NCBI GenBank assembly: GCA_028819005.1
Contig: JAPPMP010000042.1
Location: 19,891 to 83,890, forward strand
DNA from: Acidimicrobiaceae bacterium
Lineage (GTDB): Bacteria; Actinomycetota; Acidimicrobiia; Acidimicrobiales; Aldehydirespiratoraceae
DNA: 64,000 bases
Reading direction: 5' to 3'
Under the pieces are notes generated by a model. It searched no databases and was not told the DNA's origin. It saw nothing but the letters and a program-made list of their open reading frames with translations. Positions 50,496 through 58,625 of this stretch are shown here, piece by piece. Position 1 is the first letter of the stretch, and the number at the start of each line of letters is the position of its first letter. The translations under genes were made by a program, and so were the position numbers.

Positions 50496-51248
50496 TTAAC
50501 GACGATGCCCCGCGGAGCAGGTTCTGCCCGTGCCAGGGTGTGGGTTCTTGCACGCCTTTCCCGAGACCGTGCGTGCTCCGCAGATGCCTTGGGGCACCTG
50601 ACTATCCTCGGGTCGCCCAACCGCGTCAGCACGGTTTGAGGAACGAGGCTTGAGACGCGCCGAAAGCCAATTACGAACGTTCCGCATTCGACGGCCTTTG
50701 CTTGCAAGCACGAGTATCTCTTTGGCCCAGTATTCGTCGCGGGGGCGCAACGGACGATGCCCCGCGGCGGATTGGATCAGGTCCAGCAACTCAGATTCGT
50801 CGTAGATGCCGGTCTCGCGGATCAGATGAACACAGTCGGATTCGTCGGATTCACGGCCAGAGAGAAGCTTCGTCGCTAGCAGATACCGCGGACCGGCTGA
50901 ATCTAGGACGAGACACTCGCCGGTGAAGATTCTTTCTGGTTCTACCTCAATAGATACCGCGAACCCTTTGACGCCATCGTTGATCCAGTCTGGTGCCAAG
51001 TTGTGCCGCGAAGCTACAGTCCTGCTCGCCCGTCTCAGGCCGCTGTTCAAACCTTCAGAAACAATGTCGATGTCGCCGGTTTGGCGACCAGGAACTCGTG
51101 TCAGCATGGACGCACCTCCAATTGCGACCAGGTGGACCGGAGCGCAGCCTGACCCGGCCATCGCTCTATCGACTTCCTTCAGCAGCGATTGCATCTCGTT
51201 GGCGCTGAACCTGCGGTGCTCGCCCAAAGCCGAGCCGTCCTCAGCCAA
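50496..51248 (-). CDS. Nucleotidyltransferase-fold protein (DUF6036/AbiEii-like)
   Basis: A 250-residue protein with a minimal nucleotidyltransferase core: VHLVAIGGASMLTRVPGRQT then GDIDIVSE, the GG...DxD pattern. Helical regions follow (YLLATKLLSGRESDESDCVH) that resemble DUF6036. The C-terminus ends in a Cys/His cluster, ICGARTVSGKACKNPHP then CSAGHRR, which may bind zinc. The TTG start at 51248 overlaps the stop of the upstream gene (TTGGCTGA), indicating a coupled pair. Such pairs are often toxin-antitoxin or phage-exclusion modules. Confidence 0.6.
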   Translation of the reverse strand: MAEDGSALGEHRRFSANEMQSLLKEVDRAMAGSGCAPVHLVAIGGASMLTRVPGRQTGDIDIVSEGLNSGLRRASRTVASRHNLAPDWINDGVKGFAVSIEVEPERIFTGECLVLDSAGPRYLLATKLLSGRESDESDCVHLIRETGIYDESELLDLIQSAAGHRPLRPRDEYWAKEILVLASKGRRMRNVRNWLSARLKPRSSNRADAVGRPEDSQVPQGICGARTVSGKACKNPHPGTGRTCSAGHRR

Positions 51249-51678
51249 CTGAGGTGAACCCGTGGATGGTGTGATTTTCGATGCTCGCCGGGTCGAACCA
51301 CACCCGGTGATACGCGCAGGCGTCGGGAGCGTCGATGTTGTCACGCCAGTAGCTGCTTGAAGCAAGCACCGATGTCTCGCACAAACCTCGATGCCGACGA
51401 CTGCGATGCTCCCACACCCAGCTAGGGACAGGCACGTCGTCGCGGTCACACAGTGCGTGTACGACCGCTGCGATTCGTGCTAGGTCGTGTCGACGGCGAG
51501 TGAACCGGTGATACCGACGATGCGGACTTGGGGGGGCCGCTACCATCGCGACGCGGTGAGCATGATCGGTATGCGCCCACTGTTTGCATAGTTCACGGAG
51601 TTCCACGACCCGCCCGCGACCGTCGTCATCGGCCATGAAGCGGGGTATCTGACTGGCGGTGATGGTGGGAGTAAACAT
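51241..51678 (-). CDS. Hypothetical partner of the nucleotidyltransferase
   Basis: Unrecognised protein of about 145 residues, strongly helical and basic in the middle (PHRRYHRFTRRRHDLARIAA), ending WFDPASIENHTIHGFTSVG. It lies directly upstream of the nucleotidyltransferase gene and overlaps it by 8 bp, so it is likely the antitoxin or cofactor half of a two-gene unit. The start is uncertain, with ATG 51678 chosen and ATG 51636 another option. No ribosome site is evident for either. Confidence 0.5.
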   Translation of the reverse strand: MFTPTITASQIPRFMADDDGRGRVVELRELCKQWAHTDHAHRVAMVAAPPSPHRRYHRFTRRRHDLARIAAVVHALCDRDDVPVPSWVWEHRSRRHRGLCETSVLASSSYWRDNIDAPDACAYHRVWFDPASIENHTIHGFTSVG

Positions 51679-51790
51679 GGAGGTCTCGTTGGTTGCGACG
51701 AAGTTGCACTCAACCCACATTGTATCGTTGTGATGCTGGCTGATGTAGGGGGGATTCCTGTCGGCCGCCACACCTTGAGGCTCGCTCGGT

Positions 51791-52379
51791 TGATCTGCCA
51801 ACTCTTCGACTATCTCCAAACCAGATGGTACTGCGTATCTTGATCGCTTTGATAGCCATGTAGAGCCGGACGACACCGACTACGACACAGACCTCACCCC
51901 TTACAACCCGAATCGGCCTGAGTACGACGTCTACGCTTTCCTTGAGTCTGATCCTTGTCCTGGGTATCTGCCGGCCGAAGCTGCGCGACTACATTGACTT
52001 GATGGCGATGGACATGGCAGGCCCCTACACCCTAGAGGACGGGCTCAGCTTCCACATGCGACGCTACGGGATCACCCCGGCTTCCAATGACGCCGCCCGA
52101 ATCGTCCAGCTCCTAGAGGCACCCGGAGAACTCGAGATCGACCCGGTATTCCAAGACCGCAAAGACGACGTGCTCCGATACTTGGCGAACCGCGCGCCCG
52201 ACCTGGAGCAACGCCTCCATCAGATGCGTCGCTCTCACGACGATACTGGCCCCGAGCCACCCGACAGGACAAGACAGGTCGGGCTCACCACAACCTTCGA
52301 CGAGTTGGTCACAGCCAAAAACGCGCTGGGAGACGGCCCGACGCCTCACGATCCCGACGGTTCCCGACAGCAAGCATGA
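51791..52379 (+). pseudogene. Frameshifted remnant of a helical protein of nucleotidyltransferase-partner type
   Basis: One frame (from about 51791 to a TGA at 51993) reads KPDGTAYLDRFDSHVEPDD through FLESDPCPGYLPAEAARLH. A second frame, overlapping from about 51942, continues with RPKLRDYIDLMAMDMAG, HMRRYGITPASNDAARIVQ and a helical acidic tail to 52379. The 'RPKxRDYIDL' element resembles the C-terminal helix of AbiEii-like proteins. Together they look like one gene broken by a frameshift. Identification is weak. Confidence 0.35.
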
Positions 52380-52485
52380 ACGCGCTGGGAGGTGGCGAGC
52401 GTAGTATGAAGTGAGTGGTCTGAGAGTGAGCCGGATGTGAGACAGTCGTGGAGTTCTGCCAGGCCACGGGTTGCTGGGAAGCAGA

Positions 52486-53328
52486 GTGAGTCAACCTCGT
52501 TGGAATCGTGATCCGATCCCAACAGGGATCATCACTTTCTTGTTCACCGACGTGGAGGGATCCAGTCGTCTTTGGGAGGAGGACGCGGTTGCTGCAGCCC
52601 GAAGCATGGAAGTTCACGATGCTCTGGTTCGTCGCATTGTTGAAGGGTCCGGCGGATACATCTTCGGATGGGCCGGGGATCATTTCCGTGCGGCGTTCCA
52701 GGACGCCCAAGCGGCGGTTGACGCTGCAGTGTCCATTCAAGATGAACTCGCTCGGACCGATTGGCTAAGCGGGCCTGCACTGCGGGTACGCATGGGGCTT
52801 CATCGAGGCAGCGCCACGCGTCGCGGCAACGACTACTTCGGAACCGTCCCCAACCGGACGGGTCGGCTGGAAGCCTGCGCTTCAGGTGGCCAGATTCTCA
52901 TTTCCAGCGATGTGGCCGAGGTGGTGGACTTGAAACTGCTTTCGCTGGGGCATCACCGTTTGCGAGACGTTCCCCAGCCGATGCTCATTTATCAGGTCGG
53001 GGGCAGGGACTTCCCGGCGATCAACCTGTCGGGCTCGTCACGGAACGGGTTCCGCAATGCGAATTGCCCAATGATCGGTCTGCTCAGAAACCTCGGCCAG
53101 GCTTTGGCAGCCCAACTGCGAAAAAAGCTTCTTGCGTGTTGCTATTCTATAGTTAATGTTGTTTCATGTAATGTGAATGGATTCTGTGGATACTGTCATC
53201 TTGGATCGGCCTGGCGCTTTCTACCTCTGGACTGTGATGTCGGCCACAACCGAAGAGCTGGCTTGGGATCGGAAAGCAGTCGACGGTTTGATCCGACAAG
53301 CGGACAGGATTCTTGCCGGGTCCGCTAG
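52486..53328 (+). CDS. Class III adenylate/guanylate cyclase domain protein, C-terminally truncated
   Basis: The first ~185 residues form a class III nucleotide cyclase domain: GIITFLFTDVEGSSRLWEED with the first metal Asp, IFGWAGDHFRAAF with the second, and FGTVPNRTGRLEACA with the transition-state Asn and Arg. In actinobacteria this domain usually heads a large ATPase/TPR regulator. Here the ortholog-like sequence stops at about 53030 (RDFPAINLSG), and the rest is an unrelated Cys-rich tail running into the next gene. GTG 52486 with GGAAG upstream is chosen. cAMP or cGMP synthesis is possible. Confidence 0.65.
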   Translation: MSQPRWNRDPIPTGIITFLFTDVEGSSRLWEEDAVAAARSMEVHDALVRRIVEGSGGYIFGWAGDHFRAAFQDAQAAVDAAVSIQDELARTDWLSGPALRVRMGLHRGSATRRGNDYFGTVPNRTGRLEACASGGQILISSDVAEVVDLKLLSLGHHRLRDVPQPMLIYQVGGRDFPAINLSGSSRNGFRNANCPMIGLLRNLGQALAAQLRKKLLACCYSIVNVVSCNVNGFCGYCHLGSAWRFLPLDCDVGHNRRAGLGSESSRRFDPTSGQDSCRVR

Positions 53329-55048
53329 CGATCCGTCGTTGTCGCTCAGGCGAGCCCACGATGGGCTGAACAGCTTGGCAGTCGATCTGAAATCGCGGCT
53401 CGATCAGATCGATTCGCTGTGGGCCGACGTCGAGCGAATTGAGGAGTTGTCGGCTCGCATCATTGACTGGCAGGTCAGCGACAGCGCCACTCAGCTCGAT
53501 CTGCTCGTGCGGAATCGCCGCGAGAGGATCAGTGCGTTCATGGGCGGCGATGAGGAGGCGACTCAGATGATCGTTGAATTGATCGACGGCGGGCTCGACT
53601 TCGCCAATGCGGTCGGGATCACGGAGCAGCGCATGTTCAATCTGCGGGTGTCTGAGGTGCTGGCGAACAGGGGTGGGTCGCTTGCGGAGGCTCAGGAGCA
53701 TGTCCACCATCTCGATCACCAACTGGCGGTGTTGAACGCGAACGGGTTCTTCGGGGAGGACGCTGTGGTCGGGGTCGGCCTGGCCGTGAGTCTCGGCATT
53801 GACGCCATCGAAGTCGTGGAGGTGGTGGCTCAACAGGGGGTGGACTTGGTTGACGCAGTCGCTTGGATTGCGAGCAGCCGTGCTCTCGGCGTGTCAGTGC
53901 CCGAGCTGCGGGCCCTGCGGGGCTTCCGCGAGAATCTTGACGATCTCGACAACCCGTCGGGCGGCAGGACTGATGGCAAAGTCAGCATCGGGGATCTGCG
54001 CTATGTGGTCAAGCATCCATGGAAGTTCGCCGAACCGACGGTGATCGCTGCGCAGGCGCTGCTGGACCATCCTGGACTCTGGAATCGTCTCGACACAGCG
54101 GCTCGCAACGAGGATCTCTTTGTCGGCGAGGTGTTCGGCAGCGACAACCCTGGTGACGGGGTGGTTTCGCTCGACGATCTCGAGATGTTCATGGTCAAGA
54201 GCCAGATCCACTCGGTGCTGAAGGAGTATCGGGACGAGATCGATATTGCTGCTGACGCGTCGGCTGAGGTTGACGGTTTCTACTCGCGTGCGGATTTTCG
54301 GCGTTTCATCGAGGACAACCCCCATCTGCCCGACGAAGTGCTCGTTGCGGCCGACGCAGTGCTGGAGGCCGGATGGTTCGATCGCACCTGGTTCGAGGAG
54401 CATCGTGACGAGTTGGCTCTCGGCGCAGCGGTTCTGGCTGGTGGTGCGGTGATCTTGTTGAGTGCAGGCTCGGCGACGCCGCTGGTGCTGGCGGCCGGCG
54501 CTGCGGCCGGAGCTGGGGCTGCCGGAGGCACGGCCCTGGCCATCAATCTGACTGGTGACGCCAACGACGCCTTCGATGGCGTGATTCGCAACATCCGCAA
54601 TGGAGCCGTGGTCGGGTTCACGGTTGCGGGTCTGCCGACAGCGGTCAAATCCGTCGGCGCAACGACGGGCGTGGCGAAAATCGAAGCCGTGTCGATAGCG
54701 GCAACCGATGTGGCGGCCGTCGCTGCTTGTGGCGCGTTGGACATCGTCGTTCCCGAGGACTGGGAGGCCGACGTCCACGCCACCGCGGGTTTGGCGGTGT
54801 CGGCTTCGACCGCGTGGTCAGTCGGCGGCGACGTGACCAGCACAGACCCGGCGCCGCAATCGGTTGGTTCGCTCGAAGGTGGACTGGATGCCGCAGCCAA
54901 CCTGATCGGCTGCGAAGCGCCCGACGATGCCGATGAGACTCCGCAGTGGGCACAGACCGCAGAGTCCTACCTCCGTTCGTCGACAGACGCTCGGTCTGTG
55001 TTCGATGCCGTGCGGGGCGACTCCGGCGCTGGGCCGGCGGCCGAATGA
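53237..55048 (+). CDS. Large helical protein with EF-hand-like loops and a glycine-zipper segment
   Basis: A 603-residue protein from ATG 53237 (ATG 53177 would add 20). The N-terminal ~150 residues are predicted helical, reminiscent of secreted WXG/LXG-type heads. EF-hand-like Asp-rich loops appear at about 237-253 (LDNPSGGRTDGKVSIGDL), 303-315 (SDNPGDGVVSLDDL) and 344-352, spaced by 'LLDHPGLWNRLD' helices as seen in NolX/HrpF-like and polymorphic-toxin proteins. Residues about 393-435 are a hydrophobic Gly/Ala zipper. No toxin domain is recognised at the C-terminus. Secretion and pore formation are inferences. It converges on and abuts the ligase gene. Confidence 0.6.
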   Translation: MSATTEELAWDRKAVDGLIRQADRILAGSASDPSLSLRRAHDGLNSLAVDLKSRLDQIDSLWADVERIEELSARIIDWQVSDSATQLDLLVRNRRERISAFMGGDEEATQMIVELIDGGLDFANAVGITEQRMFNLRVSEVLANRGGSLAEAQEHVHHLDHQLAVLNANGFFGEDAVVGVGLAVSLGIDAIEVVEVVAQQGVDLVDAVAWIASSRALGVSVPELRALRGFRENLDDLDNPSGGRTDGKVSIGDLRYVVKHPWKFAEPTVIAAQALLDHPGLWNRLDTAARNEDLFVGEVFGSDNPGDGVVSLDDLEMFMVKSQIHSVLKEYRDEIDIAADASAEVDGFYSRADFRRFIEDNPHLPDEVLVAADAVLEAGWFDRTWFEEHRDELALGAAVLAGGAVILLSAGSATPLVLAAGAAAGAGAAGGTALAINLTGDANDAFDGVIRNIRNGAVVGFTVAGLPTAVKSVGATTGVAKIEAVSIAATDVAAVAACGALDIVVPEDWEADVHATAGLAVSASTAWSVGGDVTSTDPAPQSVGSLEGGLDAAANLIGCEAPDDADETPQWAQTAESYLRSSTDARSVFDAVRGDSGAGPAAE

Positions 55049-56587
55049 TCAGTTGATCTGGCGCTGGTGGTCGGCCCAGTAAGGGGCCCGCAGCTTGAAC
55101 TTCTGCAGCTTGCCGGTCGCGGTGCGGGCCAACTCGTCGCGCATCTCCACGCTGGTGGGGCACTTGTAGTGAGCGATGCGCTCCCGGCAGTGGTCGATCA
55201 GATCCTGCTCGGTGACCGTGGCGCCAGGGGCCGGCACCACGAGGGCCTTCACCGTCTCACCCCACTTGTCGTGGGGCACTCCGATGACCGCGACCTCAGT
55301 CACGTCCGGGTGGGAGAACAGGCAGTCCTCAACCTCGATGGACGACACGTTCTCGCCGCCGGAGATGATCACGTCCTTCTTGCGATCCTGGAGCGTCACG
55401 TAGTTGTCTTCGTCGATGACGCCGCCGTCGCCGGTATGGAACCAGCCGTCGACTAGCGCATCCGCGGTCGCTTCGGGGTTCTCCCAGTAGGACTTCAGGA
55501 TCACGTTGCTGCGTGCCAGCACCTCGCCGTCGTCGGCCAGCGCCATGGTGACGCCGAGTGCGGGATTGCCCTGCCGGGAGAGTTTCGCGGCTCGCTCCGC
55601 TGGGGTGAGTTCATCCCATTCCGCCCGGTTGCGGTTGATGGTGAGCAGCGGCGCCGTCTCGGTCAGGCCGTAGATCTGGATGAACTCCCAGCCCAGTTCG
55701 GTTTCAACCCGTTCGATGGTCTTGGTCGGGGGAGGCGCGCCCGCAACCACGATGCGGACCTGCCCCCGGCCGGGAATCTCACCGTCCCAGGCGGCCGCGG
55801 CGTCGAGGATGGAAGCCACCACCGCCGGCGCGCCGCACATGATCGTGACCCCGTGCTGTTCAACCCGCCGCAGTATCTCCGCGCCGTCGACCTTGCGCAG
55901 CACCACATGGGGGACTCCCATGGCGGTCATGACATAGGGCATGCCCCAGCCGTTGCAGTGGAACATCGGCAGCGTGTGCAGGTATACGTCACGGTCGCTG
56001 ACCCCGGTGTGCCACCCGAAGGTGGCCGCATTGACCCAGAGGTTCCGATGGGTCATCTCCACGCCCTTGGGCCTCGCAGTCGTGCCGCTGGTGTAGTTGA
56101 TCGCAGCCGTGGCCGACTCGTCTGGCGTCCAGGCAACCGGTTCGCTGCCGATCCGATAAAGGGAGTCGCTCTGTTCGCCTGCGATGAAGCGGTGCTTGAC
56201 GGGGATGTCTCCGAGGGTCGACTCGAGTTCAGGGTCGATGATCAGAACCTCAGCTCCGCAATGCTCGACGATGTAGGCGACCTCCGCACGGCTCAAGCGG
56301 AAGTTGATGGGAACCGCGACCCGGCCGAAAGCGCTCGTGCCGAACAGATGAACGAGCACTCGGGCAGCGTTGTGCGACACGATCGCCACGCGGGCGCCCA
56401 AACCGACGCCGAGATGGTCCAGTCCCGCGGCCAGGCCGGAGGCCAACTCCTCGAAACGCCGGTAGGTCAACTCCCCCAATGAGGGCGCCGGTTGATCAGG
56501 CTCGTCGATGACTCCGATCCGGTCGCCGTATACAAGCGAAGCACGGCGCAGATGGTCAGCAATTGTCAGCGGTACTTCCATGGGCAC
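55049..56587 (-). CDS. AMP-dependent acyl-CoA ligase (DmdB/AlkK-like)
   Basis: ANL-family ligase of 512 residues. Motifs are NYTSGTTARPKGVEMTH (P-loop), IYGLTETAPLLT, GWFHTGDGGVIDEDNYV, DRKKDVIISGGENVSSIEVE, and the C-terminal catalytic Lys in RTATGKLQKFKLR. It resembles medium-chain acyl-CoA and 3-methylmercaptopropionyl-CoA ligases, but the substrate cannot be assigned and no dmdC/dmdD is nearby. ATG at 56587, with a small membrane-protein gene upstream. Confidence 0.9.
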   Translation of the reverse strand: MPMEVPLTIADHLRRASLVYGDRIGVIDEPDQPAPSLGELTYRRFEELASGLAAGLDHLGVGLGARVAIVSHNAARVLVHLFGTSAFGRVAVPINFRLSRAEVAYIVEHCGAEVLIIDPELESTLGDIPVKHRFIAGEQSDSLYRIGSEPVAWTPDESATAAINYTSGTTARPKGVEMTHRNLWVNAATFGWHTGVSDRDVYLHTLPMFHCNGWGMPYVMTAMGVPHVVLRKVDGAEILRRVEQHGVTIMCGAPAVVASILDAAAAWDGEIPGRGQVRIVVAGAPPPTKTIERVETELGWEFIQIYGLTETAPLLTINRNRAEWDELTPAERAAKLSRQGNPALGVTMALADDGEVLARSNVILKSYWENPEATADALVDGWFHTGDGGVIDEDNYVTLQDRKKDVIISGGENVSSIEVEDCLFSHPDVTEVAVIGVPHDKWGETVKALVVPAPGATVTEQDLIDHCRERIAHYKCPTSVEMRDELARTATGKLQKFKLRAPYWADHQRQIN

Positions 56588-56664
56588 TCAGTCTAGGTGG
56601 TCTGAGGTGGAGAGGTAGCAGCGCCTCAATGGATGATCTTGGTCGGCCCCGAGGTGGCTTCGGG

Positions 56665-56895
56665 TCACTGGCACGCTCGGCGGGTTGCCTCGGTGGTGAT
56701 GATCAGATGGAATGTCGGCTGGGTTTTTGCTCCGTAAAGGCGGCGACGGGCGAAGTGCCAAGTTCCGGCTATCGCCAGGCATGAGAGCGTTGCCCAGTCG
56801 GGGAGTAGGTTGATCGCGGTCACACCGACGGATGCCGCCAAGATTCCCAGCGAAAGTGTGCGGAGCGTGTATTTGGGCGCAATTGGTTCAGTCAT
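56665..56895 (-). CDS. Small two-helix membrane protein
   Basis: A 76-residue protein with two hydrophobic segments (LSLGILAASVGVTAINLL and WATLSCLAIAGTWHFA) and a polar C-terminus with RRRLYGAKT. Unrecognised. In the 200 bp upstream (56896-57104) a Gly-rich frame reading GAGIGGAALGSTTATSVALG exists but lacks a start codon, so no second gene is called there. Confidence 0.45.
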   Translation of the reverse strand: MTEPIAPKYTLRTLSLGILAASVGVTAINLLPDWATLSCLAIAGTWHFARRRLYGAKTQPTFHLIITTEATRRACQ

Positions 56896-57104
56896 GGCTC
56901 GCTCGCTCTCTTCAGAACCAATACAGAGGAATGTAGCTCGGAACCCATTTGCTGACCCACCGGCAGACGAGCCGAGTCCCTACATAGGCACCGGTTCCAA
57001 GTGCTACGCTTGTGGCTGTCGTTGAACCCAACGCTGCCCCACCGATCCCAGCACCTACCTGAAGTGTTTCGCAGACTTCCTCTTACGCTATTCTGTGCCT
57101 TCGG

Positions 57105-58625
57105 TCAGCCCAAGAACAGCAGGGTGTTTGTGTGGAACTGGCTCCAGGCGAACCAGAAGGCTTGATGTGCAGCCAACTGATCACCGGATGCTTCCGACGT
57201 AGCCGTGAAACCTGCACCATCGCTGGCCACCGTGACGCCGCCGAAGGCGACCGAGGCGCCGTCGGCGGTCAGGGGTTCGATCACGGCGACCGGAAAAGCC
57301 ACCGGTGTGCCGTCTTCGGCGATCACCCCGACGACTGGTTCCTGCACTTCGAGTCTCGGATCGACGTCGCCTATCGGGAAGATCGGTCCGTCATCGTCGC
57401 GTCCCCGCAGCGGATCGCGCGGGTAGGTGCGCCCGATGCCGCCATCCTCGGCGACGATCCGGGTGCCGGGGTGTGCAGCCTTCCAATCGCCCCAGGTGCT
57501 GGTGCGCACGCTGGTTTGGGAAAGCACCGCGCCGGCCTCGCGCAGTGGTCCGCTCAGGGCCTCGCCGGTGAAGGTGTCAATCACCGACATGGTGTGGAAC
57601 TCGAACATCACCTTGTTCGACCTGCTCAACAGCCCGGAGGTGCGCAGCTCGTAGGCTCCGTAGCCGCCGGTGTCGACCCCGGGAGCCACATCATCGGTGA
57701 AGTACGCCTGGGCCGACCCGCACAGGGTGCAGTAGGGGATGCCCAGACGGCGGCCGCCGATGGTGATGTTGACCATCTCATGGATCTCCATGATGTTCTT
57801 CGGAAACGCCACCGCTTCGTCGCCCACGACCACGCCGAACACGATCGAGTCGTCGGGATACCAGGAACCGTCGGAGGCGCTGGTCAGCGCCGGATCGTTG
57901 AGCGCAGGGATACAACCCTGCGGACAGCCGACGTTGGTCTGGCCGATCGCCCGGTCGTCTATGTAGACGCCGCCCCATGACACCCAGCGCCAGTCGACGG
58001 TTGCGTCGGGGTCGTCGAACAGCGGTGCCCAACGAGGTTCGAAGAGCTCGAAGAGCTGGCGCTTCCAGTTGATGTATCCCGGTGGAGCGGGCACATCCCA
58101 GGCGATCATGTGGTTGGTCGTGAACCCCCACGGCGACTCGTCGGCTGGGATCGAGACGTCGGTGAGCGACTCCCAGGCGTTGCCTGTGCGTTCGAGTATC
58201 TCGCCCATGCGGAGGAAGCGGATGACGTCGGTGAGCAGCCACGCCGCCCGCGGATCGCCTGAAGCCCCCACCCGGTCGATCGCTTCGAGGTCCGGGTTTG
58301 TCGTCAATGAGTCGAAAAGCGTGTTGAGGTCTGCTTCCAAGGCGGGATCCAGAGGCCCGCTCGGCGAAACCGGCGCGGGACCGAACGGGCTGATTCCACC
58401 GCTGGTTGTGTCTTCTGTGCCGGTAGACGGGTCCGCCTCGCTCGCGTTGTCCGAACGGCTCGACTCGCTCGACTCGTCGGACGAATCGGCAGCACCGCCG
58501 GCCGCCTCTGGAACGGGCTCAGGCAGGGGATCGTCGCCTCCGCAGGCGGCGGCCCCAAGTCCTAGGACGACTAGCAGCGCGATGACACGATGACCGATCA
58601 TGTGGTTTGAACCTAGCGATTTCAT
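57105..58625 (-). CDS. DUF3179-domain lipoprotein
   Basis: Secreted lipoprotein of 506 residues. The signal peptide VIALLVVLGLGAAAC is followed by an acidic Ser-rich linker. The bulk is a DUF3179 domain of unknown function with GGVYIDDRAIGQ, the CTLCGSAQAY cysteine pair, FEFHTMSVIDTFTGEALSG and WGDWKAAHPGT. The CxxC pair is a possible metal or disulfide site. The start at 58625 uses a TGATG overlap with the MMPL gene, so the two are translationally coupled and may work together in the envelope. Confidence 0.85.
   Translation of the reverse strand: MKSLGSNHMIGHRVIALLVVLGLGAAACGGDDPLPEPVPEAAGGAADSSDESSESSRSDNASEADPSTGTEDTTSGGISPFGPAPVSPSGPLDPALEADLNTLFDSLTTNPDLEAIDRVGASGDPRAAWLLTDVIRFLRMGEILERTGNAWESLTDVSIPADESPWGFTTNHMIAWDVPAPPGYINWKRQLFELFEPRWAPLFDDPDATVDWRWVSWGGVYIDDRAIGQTNVGCPQGCIPALNDPALTSASDGSWYPDDSIVFGVVVGDEAVAFPKNIMEIHEMVNITIGGRRLGIPYCTLCGSAQAYFTDDVAPGVDTGGYGAYELRTSGLLSRSNKVMFEFHTMSVIDTFTGEALSGPLREAGAVLSQTSVRTSTWGDWKAAHPGTRIVAEDGGIGRTYPRDPLRGRDDDGPIFPIGDVDPRLEVQEPVVGVIAEDGTPVAFPVAVIEPLTADGASVAFGGVTVASDGAGFTATSEASGDQLAAHQAFWFAWSQFHTNTLLFLG

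Noticed and set aside
51241..51449. Extending the nucleotidyltransferase gene to ATG 51449
   Set aside because: The extra 67 residues overlap the coding frame of the partner gene, have odd composition, and precede the recognisable fold. The TTG at 51248 gives normal coupling.
56896..57104. Gly-rich minus-strand frame (GAGIGGAALGSTTATSVALG)
   Set aside because: No start codon after the preceding in-frame stop. It may be a remnant but cannot be supported as a gene.
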